This document shows positions 35,175 through 44,218 of a DNA stretch of 64,000 nt, piece by piece. The stretch's first letter is position 1. Every line of letters starts with the position of its first letter. The position numbers and the translations under genes are program-made. The notes beneath the pieces are model-generated. The model was not told the origin of the DNA, searched no databases, and saw only the letters and a program-made list of their open reading frames with translations. Origin of the DNA: an uncultured Carboxylicivirga sp. (GTDB taxonomy: Bacteria; Bacteroidota; Bacteroidia; Bacteroidales; Marinilabiliaceae). The DNA lies in assembly GCA_947503525.1 (NCBI GenBank), contig CANNEA010000001.1, positions 558,001 through 622,000 of the forward strand, written 5' to 3'.

Positions 35175-36236
35175 ATGATTACAAAAATTCGATATTCAAC
35201 TAAGGACATGGTTCGTTGGACGCGTAGAGAGACAGCCCTGTTTTTGCTCTATGCCTTTATTATCACCTTTTTATACGAGTATCTTGGGTTCGTGTTTTTA
35301 GACGTGCCTTGGACGCCTATCGCCCTAATAGGTACAGCAGTGGCTTTTATTATTGGATTCCAGAATAGTGCTGCATATGGTCGAATTTGGGAAGCGCGCA
35401 AAATATGGGGAGGAATGGTTAATATTTCGCGCAGCTGGACGATGATGGTTAAGGCAATGATTAGCAATGAATATGCTGATGAGCCCATGAGCAATGATGA
35501 AATTAAGTATCACGTGAAAGAGTTAGTCTACCGTCATATTGCATGGCTTACGGCTATGCGTCATGCTATGCGACAACGTAAAAACTGGGAGATATTTGAA
35601 AAGCACAAAACCAATCGTGAGTGGTCTAGAATTGCATATATACCCGAACGTGTGACCTCTTTGGAAGATGATTTATTACTGTATTTAAGAGAAGAAGAAA
35701 GACAGTATGTATTGAGCAAAGATAATAAAGCTGTCGCTCTATTGAATTTGCAATCAAAGCACATAAAGGAATTGAAGGAAAGAAGAATGATATGGGAGTT
35801 TTCTTTTCTTGAATTGGAAGGGGTATTGAAAGAAATGTTTGATTTGCAGGGAAAATCGGAACGAATAAAGAACTTCCCTTATCCTCGACAATATGCCACA
35901 TTATCACATTCTTTTGTTTGGACATTTCTCGTTTTATTACCCCTAGGCCTGGTTTCTGAATTTGATAATATTTCCAGTAATGTTCATGCTTCCTTTCCTT
36001 TGATCAGTGAATATTTTGTTTGGCTGGCCATTCCATTTTGTGGAGCGGTATCCTGGGTGTTTCATACCATGATGAGAATTGGAACGGTCGGGGAGAATCC
36101 GTTTGAAGGAACTGCCAATGATGTGCCAATCTCAACAATTGCTCGGGGCATTGAACGCGATCTTCGTCAGATGATAGATGAAGATATGGATCAGATTCCT
36201 TCGCAGTTTCCTGAGAAATTTAATGTTCAGATGTAA
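35175..36236 (+). CDS. bestrophin-family anion channel protein
   Basis: A 353-residue bacterial bestrophin (UPF0187/YneE-like). Family landmarks are IALIGTAVAFIIGFQNSAAYGRIWEARK and GEN PFEGTANDVPIS near the C-terminus (written here with a break), with four membrane segments: about 20-40, 50-70, 245-265 and 275-295. Bestrophins are pentameric ion channels in the inner membrane; Klebsiella bestrophin conducts cations, human ones chloride. It stands alone after a terminator. Confidence 0.85.
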   Translation: MITKIRYSTKDMVRWTRRETALFLLYAFIITFLYEYLGFVFLDVPWTPIALIGTAVAFIIGFQNSAAYGRIWEARKIWGGMVNISRSWTMMVKAMISNEYADEPMSNDEIKYHVKELVYRHIAWLTAMRHAMRQRKNWEIFEKHKTNREWSRIAYIPERVTSLEDDLLLYLREEERQYVLSKDNKAVALLNLQSKHIKELKERRMIWEFSFLELEGVLKEMFDLQGKSERIKNFPYPRQYATLSHSFVWTFLVLLPLGLVSEFDNISSNVHASFPLISEYFVWLAIPFCGAVSWVFHTMMRIGTVGENPFEGTANDVPISTIARGIERDLRQMIDEDMDQIPSQFPEKFNVQM

Positions 36237-36306
36237 AAAGTGATAGTACGTCCTTTGTGAATTATTGCTACTTTAAACTAATTCTGATAAGAAATGGAAT
36301 AAAATA

Positions 36307-36318
36307 GACCAAATGGTC
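36307..36318 (+). promoter_or_regulatory. GACCA-AA-TGGTC dyad upstream of the YgjV-acetyltransferase gene
   Basis: A 12-base near-palindrome lies 49 bases before the next ATG, embedded in AGACCAAATGGTCGG. GACC/GGTC dyads of this form are typical of TetR-family operators. No TetR gene is in the window, so a regulator elsewhere would be needed. Confidence 0.35.
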
Positions 36319-36367
36319 GGTTTGTGTGTGTTTTTTATTTATTTTGTGATGCACTAAATCTAAGATC

Positions 36368-37009
36368 ATGCAAGATATAATTTGGTTGAATATTCCATTA
36401 ATAGAATGGATCGGTTATATTGCCTCTACAATAGTTCTTATATCATTAAGCTTATCTTCTTTGGTAAAGCTTCGTGTTATTAATTTGATCGGATCCGCAA
36501 TTTTTTCATTTTATGGGTTTTATATTGGCGCACTACCTGTTGGTCTTATGAATATGGTAATTGTCTTTTTCAATATTTATTATTTACGATTCTTATTATT
36601 TAAGAATGAGTTATTTGATGTTGTAAGAGCTAATTCAAAAGATGAATTCTTGATTAAATTTATCCAATACCATAAAAAAGATATTTATCGATTTTTTCCG
36701 GAATTTAACCTTTCCTTTTCGGATGATTCTCAAATACTATTGGCATTAAGAGATGCAAAAGTGGCCGGGGCATTTGTGATTAACAATCGTAGAGATGGAT
36801 CTGCTGAAGTTGTATTGGATTACGTTACACCTCAATATCGCGATTATAAAACGGGACGATTTTTACTTCGTGCATATCAGGAGAAATATGTGAGGGAAGA
36901 TATAAAATACCTGTACTGCCAAACCAATAATAAATCACACATAGCCTATCTTCAGAAAATGGGATTTAAACAGTCAAGAGAGGAAGATTATAGATTACAA
37001 CTCCACTAA
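36368..37009 (+). CDS. YgjV-like membrane domain fused to a GNAT-like acetyltransferase domain
   Basis: A 213-residue two-part protein. Residues about 10-80 make three membrane helices (WIGYIASTIVLISLSL, INLIGSAIFSFYGFYIG, LMNMVIVFFNIYYL) in the pattern of the YgjV/SemiSWEET-like inner membrane family. The remaining 130 residues resemble an N-acetyltransferase: VLDYVTPQYRDYKTGRFLL and YLQKMGFKQSREE are close to the acetyl-CoA binding beta4-alpha3 and C-terminal elements. Canonical QxxGxG/A is not clear. Function is unknown. A possible TetR-type operator lies upstream. Confidence 0.65.
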   Translation: MQDIIWLNIPLIEWIGYIASTIVLISLSLSSLVKLRVINLIGSAIFSFYGFYIGALPVGLMNMVIVFFNIYYLRFLLFKNELFDVVRANSKDEFLIKFIQYHKKDIYRFFPEFNLSFSDDSQILLALRDAKVAGAFVINNRRDGSAEVVLDYVTPQYRDYKTGRFLLRAYQEKYVREDIKYLYCQTNNKSHIAYLQKMGFKQSREEDYRLQLH

Positions 37010-37506
37010 TAATTAAATAGCCTGTGTTTTATGCTATACTTTGATCAAATAAAGTTTAGCTCCCTTTAGAATATGGTGTTTGTTTTCCATGAAACGTAAT
37101 AAATCGAAAAAATAATTGTGTCTGATTAGTTAATTTTCTGCCAATCACTTTTTTAAACGCATCGACTTATTCAATATTTAAAGAGATACCATTTTTAGTA
37201 AACAAAATAACAATTTAGGATATAATACTCTTTTATGATTTTATTGTTTTTGTTTATGAATACGAATTGTTTTAACAGATATTAACAATTGAAATATTTT
37301 TTCTGTGTTAATTTTAGCGCGATTTTAGTGTAAGAAAATTAGACGTTCGTCAAAGAAAAGCGCATGTTTAGCCTATTTCGTAAAAATGACATCCTCGAAT
37401 TAGGGAATGTTTTCAGTTGTTGATTAATCTTAAAAGATATTACATGTCATAACCTAGAGCTGATGTTGTCGTTATTGACTACTTAACATCTGAATTAGTT
37501 TATAGC
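37010..37506. other. 497-base AT-rich region with no gene
   Basis: It precedes the T9SS cargo gene on the same strand. No open frame of note, tRNA or hairpin terminator is visible. A short dyad GACG-TT-CGTC is at 37342-37351 and a stretch TTAACAGATATTAACAATTG lies near 37272, but neither resembles a known site. It probably holds the promoter and an unusually long leader of the downstream gene. Confidence 0.4.
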
Positions 37507-38796
37507 ATGAAATACTTACTGATTATCGCGTTGGCTTTCGGGCTAAGTGTGGGAAGAATGGAAGCGGATACAACACCGCGACCGATTACAAATGGAGATG
37601 TAGCGATGGTTATTACTCTTGATGACATAAATTATCAGCTTGACTCTGTAGTAGCATATAGTGCTACAAATAATGTCTGGATGGCAAATAGCAAACAAAT
37701 TCATTCATATACACAAAATTTGAATTTGGATTTTTCGCTTTATCAACGATTTGATGGCTTTAAATGGGTTAATACAAAGAGAGATAACATAGTAATTACC
37801 GACGGTAATGCATATGAAATGAGACTAGAGCAGGTCTGGGATGAGGGAAATGCAACTTGGATAAATTTGAGAAAAAGAGATTTTAATGACGACAATGATA
37901 ACGGTTTGTTTGATATTACGTATTCTGAATGGGGACAGAACGGGGCATGGGATGTCATATGGAGACAATCTCAAACCTACATGGAACAAGGAAAGTTGTT
38001 AAGTTATGAAACCGAGAAATGGAATTCCACTAATGAAAAATGGGAATCATATTGGGATTATAATTGTTTATACGATAATGCAGGATTCTTATTACAAACA
38101 ACCCATAGGTCTTATGGTTTAGAAGCTGATTCATGGAATGATGCTTTGGAAAGTATATGTGAATACGAAAACGGGCGATTAAAATCAGAACAAATTATTG
38201 ATTGGAATAGCGAAGCAGATGCATGGGAAAATCTTCAAATAACAGAAGTAACTTATCCTAATGCTAATAGTGTGGTCAGAGTTAAAAAGAGCTGGAGTGA
38301 AGAGGGTTGGGTAAATAACATGATGGTTGAAGAATCTCTTGACAACAAAGGTAATATTACACAGATATATAAGTATAATTGGGATTCTGAAACTACCAAT
38401 TGGGAATTTAATCAACGAACAATATATAATTATGATTCAAAAGGATTAAAACTTTCCAAGGAAACTTCTTCCTGGAGTGATACTAATTCATCATGGGAAA
38501 CTAATCTTAAGGAAGACTATCATTATTCACAGCAGGTACCCACAAAAATTGAAGATGATCTTAATGAAAGAGATTTTTCAGTTTATCCAAACCCTGTGGA
38601 TTCTGAAATGAGTTTAAAATTTGAAGGAGATGCGAAGCGATTAAGCATTTATTGTCTGGATGGAGCTAAAGTGCTAGAGCAGAATATTCCTATTACGGGT
38701 CAAGCGATAAATGTAAATCATCTGACACCAGGTATCTATGTTGCAGTCCTTCATTTTGAGCAAGGACATTCAGAATGCAAATTTGTAAAGAATTAG
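37507..38796 (+). CDS. secreted W-rich repeat protein with type IX secretion sorting domain
   Basis: A 429-residue protein with a Sec signal (MKYLLIIALAFGLSVGRMEA), a repeated middle and a C-terminal T9SS type A sorting domain of about 75 residues beginning FSVYPNPVDSEMSLKF and containing LTPGIYVAVLHF. The middle contains about nine copies of a motif of the form W-S/N-x(4)-W followed after 20-25 residues by Y-D/E-N-x-G, with a period close to 43 residues. Trp, Asn and Tyr are very frequent. It should be carried over the outer membrane and left at the surface or released. Function unknown; the fold is probably a beta-repeat like YD/RHS-type proteins. Confidence 0.85.
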   Translation: MKYLLIIALAFGLSVGRMEADTTPRPITNGDVAMVITLDDINYQLDSVVAYSATNNVWMANSKQIHSYTQNLNLDFSLYQRFDGFKWVNTKRDNIVITDGNAYEMRLEQVWDEGNATWINLRKRDFNDDNDNGLFDITYSEWGQNGAWDVIWRQSQTYMEQGKLLSYETEKWNSTNEKWESYWDYNCLYDNAGFLLQTTHRSYGLEADSWNDALESICEYENGRLKSEQIIDWNSEADAWENLQITEVTYPNANSVVRVKKSWSEEGWVNNMMVEESLDNKGNITQIYKYNWDSETTNWEFNQRTIYNYDSKGLKLSKETSSWSDTNSSWETNLKEDYHYSQQVPTKIEDDLNERDFSVYPNPVDSEMSLKFEGDAKRLSIYCLDGAKVLEQNIPITGQAINVNHLTPGIYVAVLHFEQGHSECKFVKN

Positions 38797-38820
38797 GTAT
38801 TAAATTAACTTTTAATAATA

Positions 38821-38849
38821 AAGGCTTGAATATAATTCAGGCCTTTTTT
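38821..38849 (+). terminator. terminator after the T9SS cargo gene
   Basis: AAGGCTTGAAT pairs with ATTCAGGCCTT (one wobble) around a three-base loop, followed by six T. Confidence 0.85.
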
Positions 38850-38928
38850 GTGCTTGTTAAGTTTTTGTATTGGAGCTTAATTATCATATTATATAGTTTT
38901 AGAGGAGACGATTTAAGTGTTATTTTTA

Positions 38929-39342
38929 TTAAAGCTCGGCCCAAATTCGTGCCAAAGAAAATCCGGGCGCATCAATTTTTAAATCCAGAAAATAACCAAA
39001 GGGTGTTTGTGCAGTTTCAATATCAGCATTTTTCATCCGTACCTGAGCAGCATCAAATACTGATTTGGTAAAATCTACACTAGCTTTTGATTCTCCTAAA
39101 TGAGCAAATGAATGCAAGACAATTGAGCGTGCATTATTTTTACGTAGGGCCCATTTTAAGTGATTCACCAATTTTTTCTCCCGACTTCTTACATCTTTTT
39201 CTTCATCAGAGGTTTCTACTTGTATACAGGCCAAAAGGCAGTTTTCAAAGGTTTTGGCTTTGCCCGGATCAGGTGCTTCATCCAAATTTTTAATGGCAGG
39301 AGTATAAGAAAATGATTTGGTATAAAAGATGAGTACACGCAT
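38929..39342 (-). CDS. freestanding archaeal-type ThrRS editing domain protein
   Basis: A 137-residue protein that looks like the N-terminal editing domain of archaeal threonyl-tRNA synthetases (D-aminoacyl-tRNA deacylase-like fold), with nothing else attached. Recognisable elements are MRVLIFYTKSFSY at the start, SIVLHSFAHLGESKAS at 74-88 and the TPFGYFLDLKI block at 113-123, close to PFGYYKAFKI of archaeal enzymes. The archaeal domain removes serine from Ser-tRNA-Thr. By eye, the catalytic lysine of the PFGYYK motif is Leu119 here, and the later glutamate near GHPLAEL is Arg, so activity may differ. It stands alone; this genome's ThrRS has its own editing domain. Homologous stand-alone genes exist in other bacteria. 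Confidence 0.72.
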   Translation of the reverse strand: MRVLIFYTKSFSYTPAIKNLDEAPDPGKAKTFENCLLACIQVETSDEEKDVRSREKKLVNHLKWALRKNNARSIVLHSFAHLGESKASVDFTKSVFDAAQVRMKNADIETAQTPFGYFLDLKIDAPGFSLARIWAEL

Positions 39343-39370
39343 ATTAAATGGTTTTAAGTAAATATAACAA

Positions 39371-39400
39371 AAGAGCCTGAACTTATTAGTTCAGGCTCTT
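39371..39400 (-). terminator. terminator of the hutI-ftcD operon
   Basis: A perfect 13-base-pair stem AAGAGCCTGAACT/AGTTCAGGCTCTT with a four-base loop, 22 bases beyond the ftcD stop on the minus strand. T-rich sequence follows on that strand. Confidence 0.85.
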
Positions 39401-39421
39401 GAATTGTATTAATATGAGGTG

Positions 39422-41113
39422 TTAACCTATTTTTTTATTTACAATTTTAAGAATTTCGGCTTCTTCATTTATAGCCTTATCTTCTAATGCTTTACCTTCA
39501 GCCAATACTTTTGTAACAAAAGCTTTGTCTTCTAAATCAGCAGCATTGATTTTTACATTCAAATATGCACCCATTACTGCACTTCTTGCGCAAAGAGCTC
39601 CAACACCAGCATCCGATACAGAATTAGGATTACCTACTTCAGCCATGGCCCTGATCACCTCAAAAGCCGCATAGGATTGTTCCATTACTCTATAAGGTAC
39701 CTGAATGGCAAATTTAGTAGCATCTTCAATGGCTTGTTTGCGACTTGTTTTTTCTTCATCGTTGCTCTTTGGTAAACCAAAAGCATCCATAATTTTATTA
39801 AAAGCATTAGTATCTTCATCTACTAAACGAAGCAGTTCTTTTTCAATGGCCATGCCTTTTTCTGCCCAATTGCTGAACTCCTCCCAACGATCATCCCATC
39901 CGCGTTTGTGAGCAGATAAGTTAGCTACCATAGTTGCCAATGAAGCGCCTAAAGAACCTACATATGCTGAGATAGAACCTCCACCGGGAGCTGGTGATTC
40001 AGAAGCTGTTTCATCAGCAAACTCAGTTAGGTTCATATCAATCAACTGCTTTTTATCGTCTTTAAGAATGTATTCAATAATTTTCTTGTCTGGGTCGAAT
40101 GGATAGAGTTCATCCAACCCCATTGATTTAACAGCAATCTTAATGATTTCTCTTTCCGGAATACCTGTCGATCGTTCTTGTTTACGCAAGAAATATTTTC
40201 CTGCATCCAACATTGCTTGTAAAGGTACAACGCCCACCATTTCAGAACCGGTAACTCTAATTCCTCTTGCGTTGGAACGCTCGTATACAGCCTCATAAGC
40301 TTTGTGTAGTGAGGTAACTGTTATGTCGGTAAGGTTCATTGAGATTTGAGCAACGCCATATTCTTCAATAAACCAGCCAATACCTTTAACTGATTTCAGC
40401 ATTCCAGGAACGTTTACCGGCTTACCATTCTCATCTTTTACAATTTTCCCGGTAACTGGATTACCTTCTCGTTTGACCCTACCTCTTTCACGAACATCAA
40501 ATGCAATTGCATTGGCACGCCTTGTGGATGTGGTATTTAGATTCACATTGTAGGCAATAAGGAAGTTTCGAGCTCCAACTGCTGTTACGCCTGATTTAGA
40601 AACAGATTCATTCCATTCTGTAGGACCAAAATCTGGTTTCCACTCTGTTGTTCCAATTCGTTTTGAAATGGCTTCATATTCACCTTCACGACAATTAGCA
40701 AGGTTTTTACGCTTGTCTTCACGTGCTGCAAACTCGTAGCAATAAATTGGAATATCTAATTCCTCACCTATGCGTTGTGCTAATTTGTGAGCATACTTTA
40801 CAGTCTCCTCCATGCTAATATTCGCCACCGGAACAAGAGGGCATACATCAGTTGCACCAAAGCGAGGGTGAGCTCCTTTATGGTTGCGCATATCAATTAA
40901 TTCCTGGGCCTTTTTAACTGCCTGAAAAGCAGCCTCGCAAACTTCTACCGGTGTGCCCACGATAGTTACAACAGTGCGATTAGTTGCCTGGCCCGGATCA
41001 ACATCAATCAGTTTTACGCCATCTATTTTTTTAATCTCATCAGTAATTTTCTCAATGATGGTCATGTCGCATCCTTCGCTAAAATTAGGAACGCATTCTA
41101 TTAGTTGTTGCAT
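39422..41113 (-). CDS. ftcD: bifunctional glutamate formimidoyltransferase/formimidoyl-THF cyclodeaminase
   Basis: A 563-residue protein. The first 340 residues are the formiminotransferase: VPNFSEG at the start, and KGAHPRFGATDVCPLVP with His82, the position of the catalytic histidine in the mammalian enzyme. Residues about 355-563 are the cyclodeaminase, beginning FADETASESPAPGGGS and continuing SAYVGSLGASLATMV. It moves the formimino group of formiminoglutamate to tetrahydrofolate and then releases ammonia, the last steps of histidine breakdown. Located 31 bases after hutI. The full-length fusion is like that of animals and many Bacteroidota. Confidence 0.95.
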   Translation of the reverse strand: MQQLIECVPNFSEGCDMTIIEKITDEIKKIDGVKLIDVDPGQATNRTVVTIVGTPVEVCEAAFQAVKKAQELIDMRNHKGAHPRFGATDVCPLVPVANISMEETVKYAHKLAQRIGEELDIPIYCYEFAAREDKRKNLANCREGEYEAISKRIGTTEWKPDFGPTEWNESVSKSGVTAVGARNFLIAYNVNLNTTSTRRANAIAFDVRERGRVKREGNPVTGKIVKDENGKPVNVPGMLKSVKGIGWFIEEYGVAQISMNLTDITVTSLHKAYEAVYERSNARGIRVTGSEMVGVVPLQAMLDAGKYFLRKQERSTGIPEREIIKIAVKSMGLDELYPFDPDKKIIEYILKDDKKQLIDMNLTEFADETASESPAPGGGSISAYVGSLGASLATMVANLSAHKRGWDDRWEEFSNWAEKGMAIEKELLRLVDEDTNAFNKIMDAFGLPKSNDEEKTSRKQAIEDATKFAIQVPYRVMEQSYAAFEVIRAMAEVGNPNSVSDAGVGALCARSAVMGAYLNVKINAADLEDKAFVTKVLAEGKALEDKAINEEAEILKIVNKKIG

Positions 41114-41144
41114 TATATTAGTTGTTAGTTATTAGTCAATAGTT

Positions 41145-42398
41145 TTATTTAATTACAACTTCTCCATTTAAAATGGTGGTTTCAATTTTGTTCTCTCCAT
41201 AAGCATAGGGCAAATATTCTATACCAGGAATGCTTTTAGTAATTAGCAGGTTTGCTTTTTTACCAATGCATATTGAACCTAATTCTTTCTCCACACCCAT
41301 TGCATAGGCGGTGTTTTTAGTAACAGCATGAATTACTTCTTCGGGCAACATCCGGTACAGGATACTTCCCATTGCCATAATTAATTGCATGTTTCCTGAA
41401 GGTGATGAACCCGGGTTAAAATCCGAAGCTAATGCAACCGGAAGTCCAGCGTCCATCATTTTTCGAGCGGGAGCATAAGCCATATTAAGAAAGAATGCAG
41501 CACCCGGTAGTATTGTAGGCATGGTACCTGAATTCATCAGGGCCTCAATTTCATCATCGCCGGTAAACTCAAGATGATCAACTGACAGTGCATTATATTT
41601 CACTCCTACCTGGATACCTCCTGAATAATCCAATTCATTGGCATGGATTTTTGGTGATAAACCATATTTAGCTGCAGCATTAAGTATGCGATCAGTATCT
41701 TCTACCGTGAAAAAGCCTACATCACAGAATACATCCACATAATCGGCAAGTTTTTCCTTAGCCACCTCAGGTATCATCTCGTTTATAACCAAATCGACAA
41801 ATTTGCTTTGTTGCCCACGATATTCCATCGGAATGGAGTGAGCGCCAAGAAATGTTGACTTAATGGTTAATGGGCTGGCTTCTTTTAGGCGTTTTATAAC
41901 ACGAAGCATTTTTAATTCACTTTCAGTGCTTAAGCCATAACCACTTTTTATTTCAACCGCACCAGTTCCCCAATTGATAATTTCCTTAAGACGTAACATT
42001 GCGTCTTCAAATAATTGGTCTTCATTGGCTGATTGCATTAATCTGGCTGAATTTAAAATTCCACCACCACGTTTAGCAATCTCTTCGTAGCTTAGGCCTT
42101 TGATTTTGTCAACGTATTCAATATCCCGACTTTTGGGATAAACCAAATGAGTATGCGAATCGCACCAGGCTGGCAAAACAAGTTTATCTGAAGCATCAAT
42201 TTGCATATGTGCTTCATGCTCCTTCAACGGTTTATAATCCACCATTGAACCAAATGATTTAATTATACCATTTTCTACAATTAAATATGCATTTTCAATA
42301 TTGGCCAATTTAGCCATGTCTGTACCAGAAACAAAGCTACGGTGCTTGTCTTCAGTTTGAATTAAGCTTTTTATGTTTTTTATAATCAGGTTGTTCAT
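41145..42398 (-). CDS. hutI: imidazolonepropionase
   Basis: A 417-residue amidohydrolase that opens imidazolonepropionate to formiminoglutamate. Metal ligands are His82 and His84 in DSHTHLVYP, then the KIHANELDYSGG and VALASDFNPGSSPSG regions. It is the first gene of a two-gene operon with ftcD. Histidine ammonia-lyase and urocanase are not in the window, so they must lie elsewhere. The divergent gene is a YfcC-type transporter. Confidence 0.95.
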   Translation of the reverse strand: MNNLIIKNIKSLIQTEDKHRSFVSGTDMAKLANIENAYLIVENGIIKSFGSMVDYKPLKEHEAHMQIDASDKLVLPAWCDSHTHLVYPKSRDIEYVDKIKGLSYEEIAKRGGGILNSARLMQSANEDQLFEDAMLRLKEIINWGTGAVEIKSGYGLSTESELKMLRVIKRLKEASPLTIKSTFLGAHSIPMEYRGQQSKFVDLVINEMIPEVAKEKLADYVDVFCDVGFFTVEDTDRILNAAAKYGLSPKIHANELDYSGGIQVGVKYNALSVDHLEFTGDDEIEALMNSGTMPTILPGAAFFLNMAYAPARKMMDAGLPVALASDFNPGSSPSGNMQLIMAMGSILYRMLPEEVIHAVTKNTAYAMGVEKELGSICIGKKANLLITKSIPGIEYLPYAYGENKIETTILNGEVVIK

Positions 42399-42618
42399 GG
42401 AGTGTTTTCTAGCAATTTAACGTTGAATAAAGGTAAGCCATTCTTATCTCTGTTGCTTATGATTTTCATCAATTGCTTAGTTGATTGATTATTATCATGT
42501 ACTATTGACCTTAGAAAGCCAATTGGAAATACTTAATCATCATTCTTAATTAGCAGAAAAGTATATTTTTGTGCAGACTTTTAAGAAGGCTTCATTCAAA
42601 TGATTTAAATAAAAAAGG

Positions 42619-44208
42619 ATGTTTAAAAAAGTACCGCATACCTATGTCATTGTTTTTACTTTAATTGTATTGGCTGCCGTTGCTACATGGTTTGTTCCGG
42701 GAGGTGAATATGTGCAGGAAATCGTGATGGTCGACGGTGTTGAAAAAACCGAAATGGTTTATCACCAAATTGAAAGTCAACCACAAACCTGGGAAGTGTT
42801 TTCAGCTTTTGTTAATGGCTTTGAAAAGGGAGCTGGTATAATTATTTTTATTCTATTGATTGGTGGTGCATTCTGGATTATGAATGATTCAAAGGCCATT
42901 GATGTTGGGATTTTTTCATTTCTTAAGTTTGTAAAGCAACTTGATAAATACAAGGCCATTAGGATGGTCGGAGCAAATAATTTGATTCTTCTGTTAATCA
43001 TGCTGATGTTTTCGGTTTTTGGAGCAGTGTTTGGCATGAGTGAGGAAACGATTGCGTTTATGGTGATACTAGTGCCCTTAGCTATTTCGATGGGATATGA
43101 TAGTATAACCGGGGTCAATATAGTTTTTATTGCTGCTGGCTTGGGATTTGCGGGAGCCGTTTTAAATCCGTTTACAATTGGTATTGCTCAAGGCTTGGCA
43201 GAATTACCTCTTTTTTCAGGATTCGAATACCGACTGGTTTGTTGGTTGGTGATAAATGCAGTTGGTTTTACTTATATTTTATGGTATGCTAATAGAGTAC
43301 GAAAGAATCCTAAGATATCTCCGGTTTACGAAGAAGATGCCTACTGGAGAGATAGACAAGCAACTGAAATGGATGAGGACGACCATGGAACTCCGAATTC
43401 AGCATGGTATACATTTATCGCCGTATTGGTGACATTAATAGCTTTTAGTATTGCATATCCACAAACTACATTGAAGGTTGGAGATAGCGATGGTGTTACG
43501 TTTTATGTATTACCCATAATTACAATATGTTTTACTTTAAGTTCGATTTTTGCATTACGGAAAAAAGTTCACTTCTTCATTTTAGTTGTTTTGGGTTATA
43601 CCATGCTATTTTTAATCATTGGTGTAATGGGCTATCAGTGGTATATTACCGAAATAGCAGCATTGTTTTTAGCTATGGGATTAATTACCGGTGCAGCCAT
43701 GGGACGTGATGCAGATACAATAACTAAGCTTTTTTTAGAGGGTGCTAAAGATATTATGTCGGCTGCATTAGTGGTGGGCTTAGCTGGAGGTATTATTGTT
43801 ATACTTGAAGATGGCAAAATAGTACACACCATCCTGCACGGTATGGCTCAATCCATGAGTGATTTGGGCAACATTGCTTCGGTTGGTATCATGTATGCCA
43901 TTCAAACTTTAATTAATATTTTTATTCCTAGTGGATCGGCCAAGGCTGCTTTAACCATGCCAATAATGGCACCGTTTAGCGATTTAATCGGATTGTCTCG
44001 TCAGGCAACCGTAATGGCCTTTCAATTTGGTGATGGTTTTACAAATATGATTACGCCAACTTCACCAGTGTTAATTGGGGTGCTAGGGATTGCTCGCATT
44101 CCATATACTAAATGGGTTAAGTGGGTATTCCCAATGATTATTTTACTGGTTATTATTGGATTTATTTTATTGATACCAACAGTAACAATGGAATTAAACG
44201 GATTTTAA
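42619..44208 (+). CDS. YfcC-family membrane transporter
   Basis: A 529-residue integral membrane protein with about 12 helices, beginning with the signature FKKVPHTYVIVF and AAVATWFVPGGEY. The YfcC family is related to the C4-dicarboxylate and arginine/ornithine transporters of the ion transporter superfamily. The IFIPSGSAKAALTMPIM and GFTNMITPTSPVLIG stretches are conserved in the family. Divergent transcription from the histidine degradation genes, across a 220-base region, suggests a role in uptake of histidine or a peptide; this is a guess from location. A -7-like TATTTTTG is at 42564-42571. Confidence 0.85.
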   Translation: MFKKVPHTYVIVFTLIVLAAVATWFVPGGEYVQEIVMVDGVEKTEMVYHQIESQPQTWEVFSAFVNGFEKGAGIIIFILLIGGAFWIMNDSKAIDVGIFSFLKFVKQLDKYKAIRMVGANNLILLLIMLMFSVFGAVFGMSEETIAFMVILVPLAISMGYDSITGVNIVFIAAGLGFAGAVLNPFTIGIAQGLAELPLFSGFEYRLVCWLVINAVGFTYILWYANRVRKNPKISPVYEEDAYWRDRQATEMDEDDHGTPNSAWYTFIAVLVTLIAFSIAYPQTTLKVGDSDGVTFYVLPIITICFTLSSIFALRKKVHFFILVVLGYTMLFLIIGVMGYQWYITEIAALFLAMGLITGAAMGRDADTITKLFLEGAKDIMSAALVVGLAGGIIVILEDGKIVHTILHGMAQSMSDLGNIASVGIMYAIQTLINIFIPSGSAKAALTMPIMAPFSDLIGLSRQATVMAFQFGDGFTNMITPTSPVLIGVLGIARIPYTKWVKWVFPMIILLVIIGFILLIPTVTMELNGF

Positions 44209-44218
44209 ATTAAACAAG

